Assembly (NCBI RefSeq): GCF_000092025.1
Contig: NC_003062.2
Location: 2,416,001 to 2,480,000, forward strand
Reading direction: 5' to 3'
Source of the DNA: Agrobacterium fabrum str. C58
Lineage (GTDB): Bacteria; Pseudomonadota; Alphaproteobacteria; Rhizobiales; Rhizobiaceae
DNA: 64,000 nucleotides
The notes under the pieces are model-generated. The model saw only the letters and a program-made list of their open reading frames with translations. It was not told the origin of the DNA and searched no databases. This document shows positions 46,457-56,288 of the stretch, one piece after another. Position numbers and translations under genes: made by a program. The stretch's first letter is position 1. Each line of letters starts with the position of its first letter.

Positions 46457-46595
46457 TTGCCGCCGTACCGCCACCGCCCGAAATGGCCTTTTCCCGCCTG
46501 TCAATCCGCCGCAGGTAGAAAAACAGCAATAACAAGACAAAAACGCCCCAAATGGGCTATGACGGCTTATCAGGACGGGAAATGGGAGAGCAGTT

Positions 46596-48170
46596 TTGAG
46601 AATCGGAACGCCTAAGGAATTATATGAGGGCGAAGCGCGCGTCGGCATGACGCCCGACAGCGCGCAGGCCCTGCAGAAACTCGGATATGATTGCGTGATA
46701 GAGGCCGGCGCCGGCAAGGCAGCCGGTTTTTCCGACGACGCCTATCGCGCGGCTGGGGTCACGGTGGTCGATAGCGCCGACGCGCTCTTCGCCGGATCCG
46801 ACATCATCGCCAAGGTTCGTCCGCCGGAAACGTCGGAGATTGATCGCCTGTCTTCGGACAAGACGCTGATCTCGTTCTTTTATCCCGCCCAGAACAAGGA
46901 CCTTCTGGAGCAGGCGAAGGAAAAGGGCGCCAACGTCATCGCCATGGACATGGTGCCGCGCATTTCCCGCGCCCAGAAGATGGATGCCCTGTCCTCCATG
47001 GCCAATATCGCCGGTTATCGCGCGGTCATCGAGGCGGGTAACAATTTCGGCCGCTTCTTCACCGGTCAGGTAACAGCCGCCGGCAAGGTTCCGCCCGCCA
47101 AGGTTCTAGTGATCGGTGCCGGCGTCGCCGGTCTTGCCGCCATCGGCACCGCCACCTCGCTCGGCGCCATCACCTATGCCTTCGACGTGCGCCCTGAGGT
47201 GGCCGAACAGATCGAATCCATGGGCGCTGAATTCGTCTATCTCGATTTTGCCGATCAGCAGCAGGATGGTGCCGCCACCGGCGGTTATGCCGCTCCCTCC
47301 TCGCCGGAATTCCGCGAGAAGCAGCTTGAGAAATTTCGCGAACTCGCGCCGCAGATCGATATCGTCATCACCACGGCGCTGATCCCAGGCCGTGACGCCC
47401 CTAAACTGTGGCTCGCCGACATGGTGGCGGCAATGAAGCCGGGTTCTGTCATCATCGACCTTGCTGCCGAGCGCGGCGGCAATTGCGATCTGACGGTGCC
47501 CGACCAGCGTATCGTTTCCGACAACGGCGTCATCGTCATCGGCTACACGGATTTTCCGAGCCGCATGGCGGCGCAGGCCTCGACGCTCTATTCCACCAAC
47601 ATCCGTCACATGATGACCGATCTGACGCCCGCGAAGGACGGCAAGCCGGTTCACAACATGGAAGACGATGTCATTCGCGGCGCGACCGTCACCTATCAGG
47701 GCGAGATCACTTTCCCGCCGCCGCCGCCGAAGATTCAGGCCATTGCGGCGCAGAAGCCGAAGGAACGAGTCAAAGAGCTGACGCCTGAAGAAAAACACGC
47801 GAAAGAACGGGCCGAGTTCAAGGCGCAGACCAAAAGCCAGGTCGGGCTGCTGGTCATTGGTACGGCGGCCCTGCTTCTCGTCGGTCTTTTTGCACCAGCA
47901 AGCTTCATGAGCCACTTCATCGTCTTCGTGCTCGCCTGCTTCATCGGTTTCCAGGTTATCTGGAACGTCAGCCACTCGCTTCACACACCGCTGATGGCCG
48001 TGACGAACGCCATTTCCGGCATCGTCATCATCGGCGCGCTGCTGCAGATCGGTTCTGGCAACTGGCTGGTGGTGATCCTTGCCTCGCTTTCCGTCCTGAT
48101 CGCGACGATCAACATCGTTGGCGGTTTCCTCGTGACACGGCGCATGCTCGCCATGTTCCAGAAGTCCTGA
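46596..48170 (+). CDS. pntA: Proton-translocating NAD(P)+ transhydrogenase subunit alpha
   Basis: 524 residues. N-terminal domain I binds NAD(H) (residues ~1-370; [22 protein letters not shown] is the Rossmann motif, and [14 protein letters not shown] follows). The C-terminal ~100 residues hold about four TM helices ([20 protein letters not shown] and further). The subunit is therefore the unsplit E. coli-like form, not the split PntAA/PntAB pair common in alphaproteobacteria. It starts at TTG 46596, fixed by GGGAGAG upstream. With PntB it transfers hydride from NADH to NADP+ using proton influx. pntB follows 20 bases later. Confidence 0.95.
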   Translation: MRIGTPKELYEGEARVGMTPDSAQALQKLGYDCVIEAGAGKAAGFSDDAYRAAGVTVVDSADALFAGSDIIAKVRPPETSEIDRLSSDKTLISFFYPAQNKDLLEQAKEKGANVIAMDMVPRISRAQKMDALSSMANIAGYRAVIEAGNNFGRFFTGQVTAAGKVPPAKVLVIGAGVAGLAAIGTATSLGAITYAFDVRPEVAEQIESMGAEFVYLDFADQQQDGAATGGYAAPSSPEFREKQLEKFRELAPQIDIVITTALIPGRDAPKLWLADMVAAMKPGSVIIDLAAERGGNCDLTVPDQRIVSDNGVIVIGYTDFPSRMAAQASTLYSTNIRHMMTDLTPAKDGKPVHNMEDDVIRGATVTYQGEITFPPPPPKIQAIAAQKPKERVKELTPEEKHAKERAEFKAQTKSQVGLLVIGTAALLLVGLFAPASFMSHFIVFVLACFIGFQVIWNVSHSLHTPLMAVTNAISGIVIIGALLQIGSGNWLVVILASLSVLIATINIVGGFLVTRRMLAMFQKS

Positions 48171-48190
48171 GCGTGCGGGGATTTAAATAA

Positions 48191-49636
48191 ATGACCATTG
48201 GTATCGTTTCCGCGGCCTATGTTGCCGCAGCCGTTCTTTTCATCCTTTCCCTCGGCGGCCTTTCCGGACAGGAAAGCGCCAAACGCGCTGTCTGGTACGG
48301 CATAACAGGCATGGGTCTCGCCATCGTCGCCACTGTCTTCGGCCCCGAAATCAGCAAGGGTGTCGGGCAATGGCTCGTCGTGCTCCTGATGCTCGCCGGC
48401 GGCTCGGTTCTCGGCTACTTCGTCGCAAGCCGCGTGCAGATGACCGAAATGCCGCAGCTTGTGGCAGCCCTTCACTCCTTCGTCGGTCTTGCCGCCGTCT
48501 TCATCGGCTTCAACGCCCATATCGAGGAAGCGCATGTCGCCTCGCTCGATGAGACGGCACGGTCGTTGCTGACAGGCTTTTCCGCCATCCTCGCCCACAA
48601 GACACCGGTGGAACTGGCGATCATGAAGGTCGAGGTCTTCCTCGGCGTCTTCATCGGCGCAGTCACCTTCACCGGCTCCGTCGTCGCCTTCGGCAAGCTT
48701 GCCGGCAAGGTGGACGGCAAGGCGAAGAAGCTGCCGGGCGGACACCTGCTGAACGCCGGTGCTGCGATCCTGTCGCTCGTGCTGCTCATCATGTATTGCA
48801 ACGGCGCCGGCGCATGGACCCTCGTCCTGATGACGCTTGCCGCCTTCTTCATCGGTTACCACCTGATCATGGGTATCGGCGGCGCTGACATGCCTGTCGT
48901 CGTTTCGATGTTGAACAGCTATTCCGGCTGGGCGGCCGCCGCCATCGGCTTCACGCTCGGCAACGATCTCCTGATCGTGACGGGCGCGCTGGTCGGCTCC
49001 TCGGGTGCGATCCTCTCCTACATCATGTGCAAGGCGATGAACCGCTCTTTCATCTCGGTCATCCTTGGCGGCTTCGGCGGCACGACGGGCCCGGCAATGG
49101 AAATCGAGGGCGAGCAGGTGGCGATCGACGCCGAGGGCGTGGCCGCAGCACTCAACGACGCCGACAGCGTCATCATCGTGCCCGGTTATGGCATGGCGGT
49201 GGCGCAGGCCCAGAGCGCGGTATCCGAGCTGACCCGCAAGCTGCGCGCCGACGGCAAGACCGTGCGTTTCGCCATCCACCCCGTTGCCGGCCGCCTTCCC
49301 GGCCACATGAACGTGCTGCTCGCCGAAGCCAAGGTGCCCTACGACATCGTGCTGGAAATGGACGAGATCAACGACGATTTCCCGAGCACCGACGTCGTCA
49401 TCGTCATCGGCTCCAACGATATCGTCAACCCGGCGGCACAGGACGATCCGAATTCACCCATCGCTGGCATGCCGGTTCTGGAAGTGTGGAAGTCGAAGCT
49501 CGTCATCGTCTCCAAGCGCGGCCAGGGCACGGGTTACTCCGGCATCGAGAACCCGCTGTTCTATAAGGACAATACGCGCATGTTCTATGGCGATGCGAAG
49601 AAGTCGATCAACGAGCTTCTGCCGCTGATCAAGTAA
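48191..49636 (+). CDS. pntB: Proton-translocating NAD(P)+ transhydrogenase subunit beta
   Basis: 481 residues. About nine TM helices (residues ~1-270) form the proton channel domain II; the C-terminal ~200 residues are the NADP(H)-binding domain III ([64 protein letters not shown]). His in [14 protein letters not shown] is part of the proton path. ATG 48191 follows GGGGATTTAAATAA. It is terminated by a hairpin with T-run. Confidence 0.96.
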   Translation: MTIGIVSAAYVAAAVLFILSLGGLSGQESAKRAVWYGITGMGLAIVATVFGPEISKGVGQWLVVLLMLAGGSVLGYFVASRVQMTEMPQLVAALHSFVGLAAVFIGFNAHIEEAHVASLDETARSLLTGFSAILAHKTPVELAIMKVEVFLGVFIGAVTFTGSVVAFGKLAGKVDGKAKKLPGGHLLNAGAAILSLVLLIMYCNGAGAWTLVLMTLAAFFIGYHLIMGIGGADMPVVVSMLNSYSGWAAAAIGFTLGNDLLIVTGALVGSSGAILSYIMCKAMNRSFISVILGGFGGTTGPAMEIEGEQVAIDAEGVAAALNDADSVIIVPGYGMAVAQAQSAVSELTRKLRADGKTVRFAIHPVAGRLPGHMNVLLAEAKVPYDIVLEMDEINDDFPSTDVVIVIGSNDIVNPAAQDDPNSPIAGMPVLEVWKSKLVIVSKRGQGTGYSGIENPLFYKDNTRMFYGDAKKSINELLPLIK

Positions 49637-49642
49637 TGAGAA

Positions 49643-49675
49643 AGGCGTTTCCGGGAAACCGGGAACGCCCTTTTT
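49643..49675 (+). terminator. Terminator of pntAB
   Basis: GGCGTTTCCGG pairs with CCGGGAACGCC (one mismatch) around a GAAA loop, followed by five T. Confidence 0.85.
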
Positions 49676-49699
49676 ACTGACGTGAAAAGAAACCTCCAC

Positions 49700-49787
49700 C
49701 GTCATCCTCGGGCTTGTCCCGAGGATCTATCCACGTCGAATAAAATTAATCGGTTGCAAATCCTCGGGACAAGCCCAAGGATGATGG
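49700..49787. repeat. Palindromic repeat family B, copy 2
   Basis: CGTCATCCTCGGGCTTGTCC at the left end and GGACAAGCCCAAGGATGATGG at the right, with internal AATCGGTTGCAAATCC. It is the second copy of the 26439 element and is located between the pnt terminator and the convergent rut operon. Confidence 0.88.
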
Positions 49788-49842
49788 TGTGCAAGTAGCT
49801 GATCGTGAGTTAAGCGGTATCATCCGGCCCCAGAGACTGCGT

Positions 49843-50367
49843 TCAAAGCACCCGGTAACGCCGGTTGAAATACATCAGCGCTTCATCACCCGCGTTGATC
49901 TTCATATCAACGACAGTGCAGATCAGAATATCATGCGTGCCGCCGTCATGGGCCTCGCGGATACGGCAGTCGAAAGAAACCAGTGCGTCTTCCAGAACCG
50001 GAGCGCCGGTCTCGAGCACGCCCCAGCTGCCGGCGGCGAAACGTTCTTCCGCCGGTGTCTTGCCGCCAAAAAGCGTGCTCAGCACCTCGTGATGGGCGGC
50101 AAGCGTATTGATGCAGATAACGCCATTAGCCTTCACCACCTTGTAGGCTGAGGCATTGCGGTTGAGGCAGACGAGAAGCGTGGGCGGATTGTCGGAAACG
50201 CTGCAAACGGCCGTCGCTGCAAAGCCCGCACGGCCTGCCGCGCCATCCGTCGTGACGATGTTGACCGCCGCACCGAGCCGCGCCATGGCGTTTCTATAAT
50301 CGAGGCTGCGCTGCTCAGCAGTCTTCGTCTCCATTGCCGCTTCCTTTTCGAGAGACATCATCTGCAT
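49843..50367 (-). CDS. rutF: FMN reductase of the pyrimidine pathway RutF
   Basis: 174 residues, flavin reductase (HpaC/RutF) family: [36 protein letters not shown] is the FMN-binding N-terminus and [13 protein letters not shown] is conserved. It supplies FMNH2 to RutA. RBS AGGAAGG lies before the ATG. It is the last gene of rutABCDEF, 41 bases after rutE. Confidence 0.92.
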   Translation of the reverse strand: MQMMSLEKEAAMETKTAEQRSLDYRNAMARLGAAVNIVTTDGAAGRAGFAATAVCSVSDNPPTLLVCLNRNASAYKVVKANGVICINTLAAHHEVLSTLFGGKTPAEERFAAGSWGVLETGAPVLEDALVSFDCRIREAHDGGTHDILICTVVDMKINAGDEALMYFNRRYRVL

Positions 50368-50408
50368 CTAACCCATCCTTCCTTAACAGGCCATCAAGCC
50401 AGCACACA

Positions 50409-50999
50409 TCAAGCCAGCACACAGGCGTCTTCAAATCCAAGGCGCGGCAGGCGGCCGAACAGCTTCGACGGATCGCCATAACCGAGATTGATCAGAAAAT
50501 TGGATTTCCACGTCGTCCCGGCAAAAAACGCCGCATCCACCTTACCCTTGTCGAAACCCGACATGGCGCCGGTATCCAGCCCTAGCGCGCGGGCGGCAAG
50601 GATCAGATATCCGGCCTGAAGCGTGGCGTTGCGAAAGGCCGTTTCTTCGGCCACCGCCGGGCTGGAAGTGAACCACGAACGCGCATCGGCGTGGGGAAAC
50701 AGTTCCGGCAGTTTCTCGTAGAATTCGCTGTCAATGGCGGCGATGACAGTCACCGGTGCCGCCATGGTCTTTTCGAGATTGCCGGAAGACAGCGCAGGCT
50801 TCAGCTTTTCCTTCGCCTCCTGGCTGCGCACGAAGACGAAACGCGCTGGCGAGCAATTGGCTGAGGTCGGCCCCATCTTCGTCAGATCGTAAAGGGCCAT
50901 CAGCGTCTCGTCGCCGATCGGCTTGTCCGTCCAACCATTGTGGGTGCGTGCTTCGGTGAAAAGCGTCGCCAGTGCAGCGTCATCAAGTGATTTCGTCAT
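50409..50999 (-). CDS. rutE: Nitroreductase-family malonic semialdehyde reductase RutE
   Basis: 196 residues. Nitroreductase fold with [17 protein letters not shown] in the FMN site and [17 protein letters not shown] near the C-terminus. RutE reduces malonic semialdehyde, the toxic end product of uracil ring opening, to 3-hydroxypropionate. Gene order (between rutD and rutF) and length match the operon in E. coli. Confidence 0.92.
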
Positions 51000-51019
51000 C
51001 TTGCTCTAAAATCCTGTCA

Positions 51020-51808
51020 TCATGTCTGGTCGGCTGGCAGCAGGAACTGCAACAGCCGGGTGTTGAAAAGGTCAGGCTCGGTGATATTGACCGCGTGGGC
51101 CCCGAAATCCAAAAGGCAAAGCTCGCTTTGCGGCAATCCCTCCGCCAAACGCAGCGAGCGCGTATAGGGCACCAGAAGATCGTCCTTCGTCGCCACCACC
51201 AGCACCGGATTGCCGATCTCGCCAAGCCGGGCATCGATATCGAAAGCCCGCAGCGCGGCTATACGACGAAGCACGTTGGTCTTTCCCTGAAAATGCGCGA
51301 CGCCATGAGCATCATCTCGCGCCAGCCGCTCCTGATGTTCCGACATCCAGGCCGCCGGATAAAGAAACAGCGGCTGGGCTTTGACGAAGGCGTCGACACC
51401 GGATTTCTCCAGAAGCTCGATCCGCACGTCAAAGCAGCGCCCGGAATGCGGATCGGCCTTGCTCCAGGCATTGATGAGCACAAGCCTGTCGATGAGGCGG
51501 GGCTGGCGCAGCGCGATATCGAGGCCGATCAGACCGCCAAGCGCATGACCCATGAAGTGGAATTTTTCGAGGTTCAGAGCCGAGACAATCTCCAGCACAT
51601 CATCCGCCATGGCAGATATGCCGCCCTCTGTCGGCACCTCCCCGCCCGTCCTGCCGGTTCCGCGATGATCATAGGTGACGATCCGGAAATGATCGGAAAG
51701 GGCCTCGATCTGCGGCAGCCAATAGGCACTCGATCCGCCAAGCCCCGAAGACAAAAGGATGGTGGGCGCCTCGGCATCGGTGCGGCCATGAACCTCGAAA
51801 TGCATCAT
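51020..51808 (-). CDS. rutD: Alpha/beta hydrolase RutD
   Basis: 262 residues. Start codon taken as the first of two ATGs at 51803-51808 (HFEVHG follows); the longer ORF has no ribosome site. Typical fold: LLSSGLGGSSAYWLPQ, nucleophile elbow GHALGG (Ser replaced by Ala) and the HAVNITEPD histidine. RutD is proposed to speed aminoacrylate or carbamate hydrolysis; the G-H-A-L-G elbow is notable and agrees with the E. coli RutD elbow I recall. It lies 13 bases after rutC. Confidence 0.9.
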   Translation of the reverse strand: MMHFEVHGRTDAEAPTILLSSGLGGSSAYWLPQIEALSDHFRIVTYDHRGTGRTGGEVPTEGGISAMADDVLEIVSALNLEKFHFMGHALGGLIGLDIALRQPRLIDRLVLINAWSKADPHSGRCFDVRIELLEKSGVDAFVKAQPLFLYPAAWMSEHQERLARDDAHGVAHFQGKTNVLRRIAALRAFDIDARLGEIGNPVLVVATKDDLLVPYTRSLRLAEGLPQSELCLLDFGAHAVNITEPDLFNTRLLQFLLPADQT

Positions 51809-51821
51809 CTGCCACTTCGCC

Positions 51822-52208
51822 CTATTTGCCGATATGGGCGACGGTGGCGATTTCCACCAGTGCATCAGGCTTTACCAGGCCGCACTGGATGCAATACCGC
51901 GCCGGCTTGTCGCCGGGGAAATATTCGGCATAGACCGTGTTGACGGCCTGATAATTCGCCCAGTCGGTGATGAAGATGTGGTTCATCGTCACGTCTTCCA
52001 TCGTGCCGCCGGCGGTTTCGATGACCGACTTGATGGTTTCGAGAACATGGCGTGTCTGCGCACTGGCATCGCCCACATGCACGACGTTATTGTCCTTGTC
52101 GAAGGGCAGCGTGCCGGACACATAAACCACGCCATCGGCAAGGGTTCCCGGCGAAAAAGGGGCGATGGGTTTGCTGGTGCCTACTGGCACGATGATCTTC
52201 TTCGGCAT
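51822..52208 (-). CDS. rutC: RidA-family aminoacrylate deaminase RutC
   Basis: 128 residues from the ATG at 52208, preceded by GAGGAG. YjgF/RidA fold: [23 protein letters not shown], and the conserved Arg in [12 protein letters not shown] with the C-terminal [13 protein letters not shown]. It hydrolyses 3-aminoacrylate to malonic semialdehyde. Third gene of the Rut operon. Confidence 0.95.
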   Translation of the reverse strand: MPKKIIVPVGTSKPIAPFSPGTLADGVVYVSGTLPFDKDNNVVHVGDASAQTRHVLETIKSVIETAGGTMEDVTMNHIFITDWANYQAVNTVYAEYFPGDKPARYCIQCGLVKPDALVEIATVAHIGK

Positions 52209-52234
52209 TTCGTTCTCCTCTTTGTGGTTCCTGC

Positions 52235-52975
52235 TCAATCGGTAACGGGCGCGGCCTGCGAAATGACGCCGCAGAAATCATTGACGGTGGCGACCCAGCC
52301 GAAAAACTTCTCGACATTGTAGACCGTCGCCTGCTGGATAAAATCCGGACCCAGATGATGGGTGGCATCCTCCAGCATCACCCCGAAATATTCGAGATGG
52401 AACGCGTCGCGCAGCGAGCTTTCCACACAGACATTGGTGGCGATGCCGACAAAGACGAGATTGCGGATACCGCGGGCACGCAAAACGCTGTCCATATTGG
52501 TGTTGAAGAACCCGCTGTAACGCGTCTTCGGCACCAGAATATCGCCGGGTTGCGGTTGCAGCTCATCAACAATGGCATAATCCCATGTGCCCTTGGCCAG
52601 CAGCTGGCCCTGCAGTTCCGGCCTTTTGCGCATGGTCTTCAGCGCGTTGGACTTGTGCCAGTTGGGCGAACCCGGCCCGCCCGCCTCGACATAATCCTTG
52701 TCCCAGCCATTCTGGAAATAAATGACCTGAACGCCCGCCGCCCGCGCCGCATCCAGCGTCTTTTTGATGTTGGCAATGGTGCCCTTGGCCCCGGAAATAT
52801 CGAACCCGGCAAGGTCGACGTAACCGCCCTCGGTCGAATAGGCGTTCTGCATATCGACCACGACAACGGCGGTCTCGCTGGGTTTCAGGGTAATCGGCTC
52901 CGGCCTCGCGGGAAGCGTCACGCTTTCCGAGCGGCTTTCAGGTCCCTTATATCCCGCCACGACGGCTTCACTCAT
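52235..52975 (-). CDS. rutB: Ureidoacrylate amidohydrolase RutB
   Basis: 246 residues of the isochorismatase-like cysteine hydrolase family. Catalytic triad: Asp in [11 protein letters not shown], Lys in [10 protein letters not shown] and Cys in [14 protein letters not shown]. It splits (peroxy)ureidoacrylate to release ammonia and carbamate. Its ATG overlaps the rutA stop by four bases, giving tight coupling. Confidence 0.95.
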   Translation of the reverse strand: MSEAVVAGYKGPESRSESVTLPARPEPITLKPSETAVVVVDMQNAYSTEGGYVDLAGFDISGAKGTIANIKKTLDAARAAGVQVIYFQNGWDKDYVEAGGPGSPNWHKSNALKTMRKRPELQGQLLAKGTWDYAIVDELQPQPGDILVPKTRYSGFFNTNMDSVLRARGIRNLVFVGIATNVCVESSLRDAFHLEYFGVMLEDATHHLGPDFIQQATVYNVEKFFGWVATVNDFCGVISQAAPVTD

Positions 52976-54063
52976 TCCGCAGCCTCCAGTTCGGCCAGCA
53001 CATGCTGGCGGCTCTTCATCAGCGGCTGCACATATTTGCCGAATTTTTCGACGCCCTCGAGGAAGTCGTCAAAGGTCAGCATCACGCCGCCGGTGCCCGG
53101 CACTTCGCTCATCTCATCCAGCATCGCCGCCACTTCCTCATAGGAGCCGATCAAGGTTCCCATGTTGATGTTGACCGCCGAGACGGGGTTAGACATGTGC
53201 CTTACATTGGTGTCGGAGCCGGATTTGGTGTCGACAGCGCTTTGCAGGCCGAGCCACTTGATGGCGTCCTCATCCGCACCCGCCTTGTAGTGCTCCCACT
53301 TCGCCCAGGCATCCTCGGATTTTTCCTCGGCAAGCACCATCGTCAGTACGACGGATTTAACCTCACGGCCGGACTTTTCCGTTGCTGCCAGAAGTCGCTC
53401 ATTGGTGGGCGCAAAAGCCTTCGGCGTATTGACGCCGACGCCGAAGCAGAAGCTGTAATCGGCAAACTTGGCGGAAAACGCCATGCCAGAATTGGAGGAA
53501 CCAGCGCAGATGAGCTTCACGTCACCCTGCGGCACCGGCTTCATGCGGCAATCATCCATCTGGAAGAACTTGCCCTTGAAGTCCGACTGCCCTTCCGTCA
53601 GCAGCTCTTTCAGCACGGAGGTATATTCGCCGAGATATTCATAGCGATCACCGAAATAATCGTCCCCCGGCCAAAGGCCCATCTGGCTGTACTCGGGGCG
53701 CTGCCAGCCGGTAATCAGGTTGATGCCGAAACGGCCGCCGGAAATGGAATCGATCGTGGTCGCCATGCGTGCGACGATGGCGGGCGGCATGACCAGCGTG
53801 GCGGCGGTGCCGAACAGCTTGATCTTGGAGGTGACGGCGGCAAGGCCTGCCATCAGCGTGAAGGATTCCAGATTATAGTCCCAGAACTCTGTCTTGCCGC
53901 CAAAGCCACGCAGCTTGATCATCGACAACGCGAAGTCGAAACCATATTGCTCCGCCTTCAGCGTGATCGCCTTGTTCAGATCAAAGCTCGGCTTGTATTG
54001 CGGCGCGTTTTCGGAAAGAAGCCACCCATTGTTCCCGATCGGGATAAAAACACCAACTTCCAT
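52972..54063 (-). CDS. rutA: Pyrimidine monooxygenase RutA
   Basis: 363 residues, flavin-dependent luciferase-like (F420/FMN) TIM barrel. [23 protein letters not shown] is the exact N-terminal style of RutA, and [20 protein letters not shown] and [20 protein letters not shown] complete the FMN site. It opens the uracil ring with FMNH2 and O2. RBS AAAGGGAACTGC. First gene of rutABCDEF; three RutR-like operators lie 84-155 bases upstream. rutG (transporter) and rutR are not in the window. Confidence 0.96.
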   Translation of the reverse strand: MEVGVFIPIGNNGWLLSENAPQYKPSFDLNKAITLKAEQYGFDFALSMIKLRGFGGKTEFWDYNLESFTLMAGLAAVTSKIKLFGTAATLVMPPAIVARMATTIDSISGGRFGINLITGWQRPEYSQMGLWPGDDYFGDRYEYLGEYTSVLKELLTEGQSDFKGKFFQMDDCRMKPVPQGDVKLICAGSSNSGMAFSAKFADYSFCFGVGVNTPKAFAPTNERLLAATEKSGREVKSVVLTMVLAEEKSEDAWAKWEHYKAGADEDAIKWLGLQSAVDTKSGSDTNVRHMSNPVSAVNINMGTLIGSYEEVAAMLDEMSEVPGTGGVMLTFDDFLEGVEKFGKYVQPLMKSRQHVLAELEAAE

Positions 54064-54146
54064 TTTGCAGTTCCCTTTTTAACGTCAGGTGTCTCCTGAC
54101 TTGACAAAAAGAGTAGCAGGTTCTGTGCCAGACCAAATAAAATAAT

Positions 54147-54163
54147 TTTATCAAATGGATAAA
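54147..54163. promoter_or_regulatory. RutR-like operator 1 upstream of rutA
   Basis: TTTATCAAATGGATAAA is an inverted repeat resembling TTGACCA-N2-TGGTCAA, the E. coli RutR consensus I recall, with one extra base. Confidence 0.5.
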
Positions 54164-54183
54164 ATTTTGGGGCGCATCGAGCC

Positions 54184-54218
54184 TTTACCAAAAGATAAAA
54201 TTTTTATCATTTGGTAAA
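54184..54218. promoter_or_regulatory. RutR-like operators 2 and 3 (inverted pair) upstream of rutA
   Basis: TTTACCAAAAGATAAA (54184-54199) and TTTATCATTTGGTAAA (54203-54218) together form one near-perfect 35-base palindrome. Each half matches the RutR consensus in 10-11 of 14 fixed positions. Confidence 0.55.
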
Positions 54219-54319
54219 AATATTTGCCTGTTTATTCGGCAGAAATGAACGCGAGAGTGGTAAGATTAGAAGTTGTAGAAATAGTCCTGAAACTGCGGTG
54301 AGGGAGGCTTCACACTCCT

Positions 54320-54405
54320 CGTCATCCTCAGGCTTGTCCCGAGGATCTATCCACGTTCAGTAAAATCAATCGGTTGCAGATTCCGGGACAAGCCCGAGGA
54401 TGACG
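54320..54405. repeat. Palindromic repeat family B, copy 3
   Basis: CGTCATCCTCAGGCTTGTCC ... GGGACAAGCCCGAGGATGACG with internal AATCGGTTGCAGATT. Between the rut promoter region and the haem oxygenase gene. Same orientation of the internal marker as copies 1 and 2. Confidence 0.88.
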
Positions 54406-54465
54406 GCGTTGGGTTTCGAAATTGCGATCAATCGTGGATAGATCTTCAAGAGCTATGCCAGAATC

Positions 54466-55080
54466 TCAACCCATTCGCTGCTGCGCATAGGCATGCACCG
54501 CCCGGAAAGCAGCCTCGGCACCGGCAACGACGCGCTCTTCCTCTTGCACCGTCAGCGAAATTTCATCAAGCGCGGCGGTGAATGTGCGCCAGTGCAAGCC
54601 GCGCCCTTCCGGTGCGCCGGCCAGATGGCGGGCGCCGAATTCTTCGCCAAGACCGAGCTTGGCCGCGTCCTTCAGCAGGAAAGCCGCGCCGAGATTGGAG
54701 CCTTCGACCACATAAAGCCAGCCCATGGCCTCCGGCAGATCGAAGGGCATTTCGGCAGTGAACCGCGGCTCGTCGGTGTCGGGAATGGCGTGACCGAGAT
54801 CGGCAAGGTCCTGTTCGATCATCGCCAGACGACGACGGCCCTTGAGGTCGGGAAGCAGGCCATCCAGCGTGACATTGGAAAAGAAAACATCGAGATCGCG
54901 ATGGAAAAGATATTGCGTTTCGACGAATTTGCCGAAGTTCTCCCGGCTCTCGAACGGCTTTGCGGCCATGATGAAGCTATCGAGATCGCCATGCGCGCCG
55001 CGCGTCGCTGCCTTCAGGCGCTTGACGCGGCTTTGCTCGATCTCTGCTACAGGCGCTGCCGGCTCCGCACTGGTCATCAT
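54466..55080 (-). CDS. Biliverdin-producing haem oxygenase
   Basis: 204 residues from the ATG at 55080 (AAAGGG upstream). All-helical haem oxygenase fold: proximal His in ATRGAHGDLDS and distal helix VVEGSNLGAAFLLKD with the GSxLG signature. It opens haem to biliverdin, CO and iron. It is unrelated to HmuQ at 15.2 kb. Monocistronic, with an A+T-rich upstream region. A bacteriophytochrome partner, common with BphO-type enzymes, is not next to it. The role may be chromophore or iron supply. Confidence 0.88.
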   Translation of the reverse strand: MMTSAEPAAPVAEIEQSRVKRLKAATRGAHGDLDSFIMAAKPFESRENFGKFVETQYLFHRDLDVFFSNVTLDGLLPDLKGRRRLAMIEQDLADLGHAIPDTDEPRFTAEMPFDLPEAMGWLYVVEGSNLGAAFLLKDAAKLGLGEEFGARHLAGAPEGRGLHWRTFTAALDEISLTVQEEERVVAGAEAAFRAVHAYAQQRMG

Positions 55081-55383
55081 GATGATCCCTTTATCCCTAT
55101 ATTCAGACTGCCTGATAAAAATCTTTACTCCAACAGTCAAATTTTATTTTCGCATTTTTTCTTCTCCCTATCGATGAGGCTTGCGCGTCTCTCACCGCGA
55201 TAAGCCCATGCCCGTCCGGACCGACCCCACTCCTCATCGGTCCTCGCAGGCCCCCCCCCCGAACTCATTTTCCAAGCAAACTCCTTCACGCTCATGCTCC
55301 GAACAATCATATTGCAATTAGCTCTTTACAACTAACATGTCAGTATGCCATCAATCCGTTGTCACCTTGGAGGAGCATCTTAA
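55081..55383. other. 303-base divergent region before the aldolase cluster
   Basis: It contains the promoters of the haem oxygenase and aldolase genes. It also holds a homopolymer of ten C (55251-55260), unusual here, and an ATTGCAAT palindrome (55311-55318). No ORF is supported. Confidence 0.5.
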
Positions 55384-56268
55384 TTGACCCAGAAATTTGG
55401 CCTTTCGGCAGCCCTGACGACCCCTTTCAAAACGGACGGAACGGTCGACATCGATGCCATGATCGCCCATGCGCGCCGCTGTTTGTCCAACGGCTGCGAC
55501 AGCGTGACACTCTTCGGCACGACAGGTGAAGGCTGCTCCGTCGGCAGCCGCGAACGGCAGGCGATCCTCTCCAGCTTCATTGCAGCAGGCATTGCGCCGT
55601 CGCGCATCGTCACCGGTGTTCTGGTGGATTCCATCGAGGATGCGGCAGACCAGTCGGCCGAAGCCCTGAATGCCGGCGCGCGGAATATTCTGCTCGCCCC
55701 GCCCTCCTATTTCAAGAACGTCAGCGATGACGGCCTGTTTGCCTGGTTCTCGGCTGTCTTTTCAAAGATCGGCAAGGATGCGCGCGACATTCTCGTCTAC
55801 AACATCCCCTCCGTGACCATGGTAACACTGTCCGTCGAGCTGGTGGGACGGCTGAAGGCCGCATTTCCGGGCATCGTCACCGGCGTCAAGGATTCCTCCG
55901 GCAACTGGAGCCATACCGAGCGTCTCCTCAAGGAACACGGTGACCTTGCCATCCTTATCGGCGACGAGCGTGATCTCGCCAGGGGCGTTCGCCTCGGTGG
56001 CCAGGGTGCCATCTCCGGCGTTGCCAATTTCCTGACGCAGGAAGTGCGCGCCATGGCCGTCGATGGCAAGGACGATCCGCGCATCGTCGATCTTGTTGTG
56101 GAACTTCTGAAATTCCCGGTTACGCCTGCCGTCAAGGTGCTGGTATCACACACGACAGGGGAAACTATCTGGTCGGATGTGCGTGCACCACTCGTCGCCA
56201 TTTCACCGGAAGACCGCCGGCAGATCGAAGGCGCATTCGACGCGCTGTTTCGCAGGCAGGCCGCCTGA
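55384..56268 (+). CDS. DapA/NanA-family aldolase, not a lysine-pathway DHDPS
   Basis: 294 residues starting at TTG 55384, placed by GGAGGAG upstream. The (beta/alpha)8 Schiff-base aldolase family is clear: GTTGEG (45-50), Tyr139 and the Schiff-base lysine K169 in VTGVKDSSG. The loop after Tyr139 reads YNIPSVT, so the Arg that binds the carboxyl of aspartate semialdehyde in DHDPS (YNVPGRT) is Val144. Lysine synthesis is therefore not the expected role; a different 2-oxoacid aldolase is likely. It is followed by a GntR gene and a sugar ABC operon. Confidence 0.9.
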   Translation: MTQKFGLSAALTTPFKTDGTVDIDAMIAHARRCLSNGCDSVTLFGTTGEGCSVGSRERQAILSSFIAAGIAPSRIVTGVLVDSIEDAADQSAEALNAGARNILLAPPSYFKNVSDDGLFAWFSAVFSKIGKDARDILVYNIPSVTMVTLSVELVGRLKAAFPGIVTGVKDSSGNWSHTERLLKEHGDLAILIGDERDLARGVRLGGQGAISGVANFLTQEVRAMAVDGKDDPRIVDLVVELLKFPVTPAVKVLVSHTTGETIWSDVRAPLVAISPEDRRQIEGAFDALFRRQAA

Positions 56269-56288
56269 ACAAAGCTGAAAGGTTGAGC

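Noticed and set aside
45003-46535. 510-codon minus-strand ORF opposite the MHS transporter
   Set aside because: Shadow ORF; the real transporter has matching family motifs.
47981-49306. 441-codon minus-strand ORF opposite pntB
   Set aside because: Antisense shadow with Asp/His/Gly-rich composition.
55081-55140. Iron-responsive box before haem oxygenase
   Set aside because: No TGA-N9-TCA or TTTAGAA-type element could be found there.
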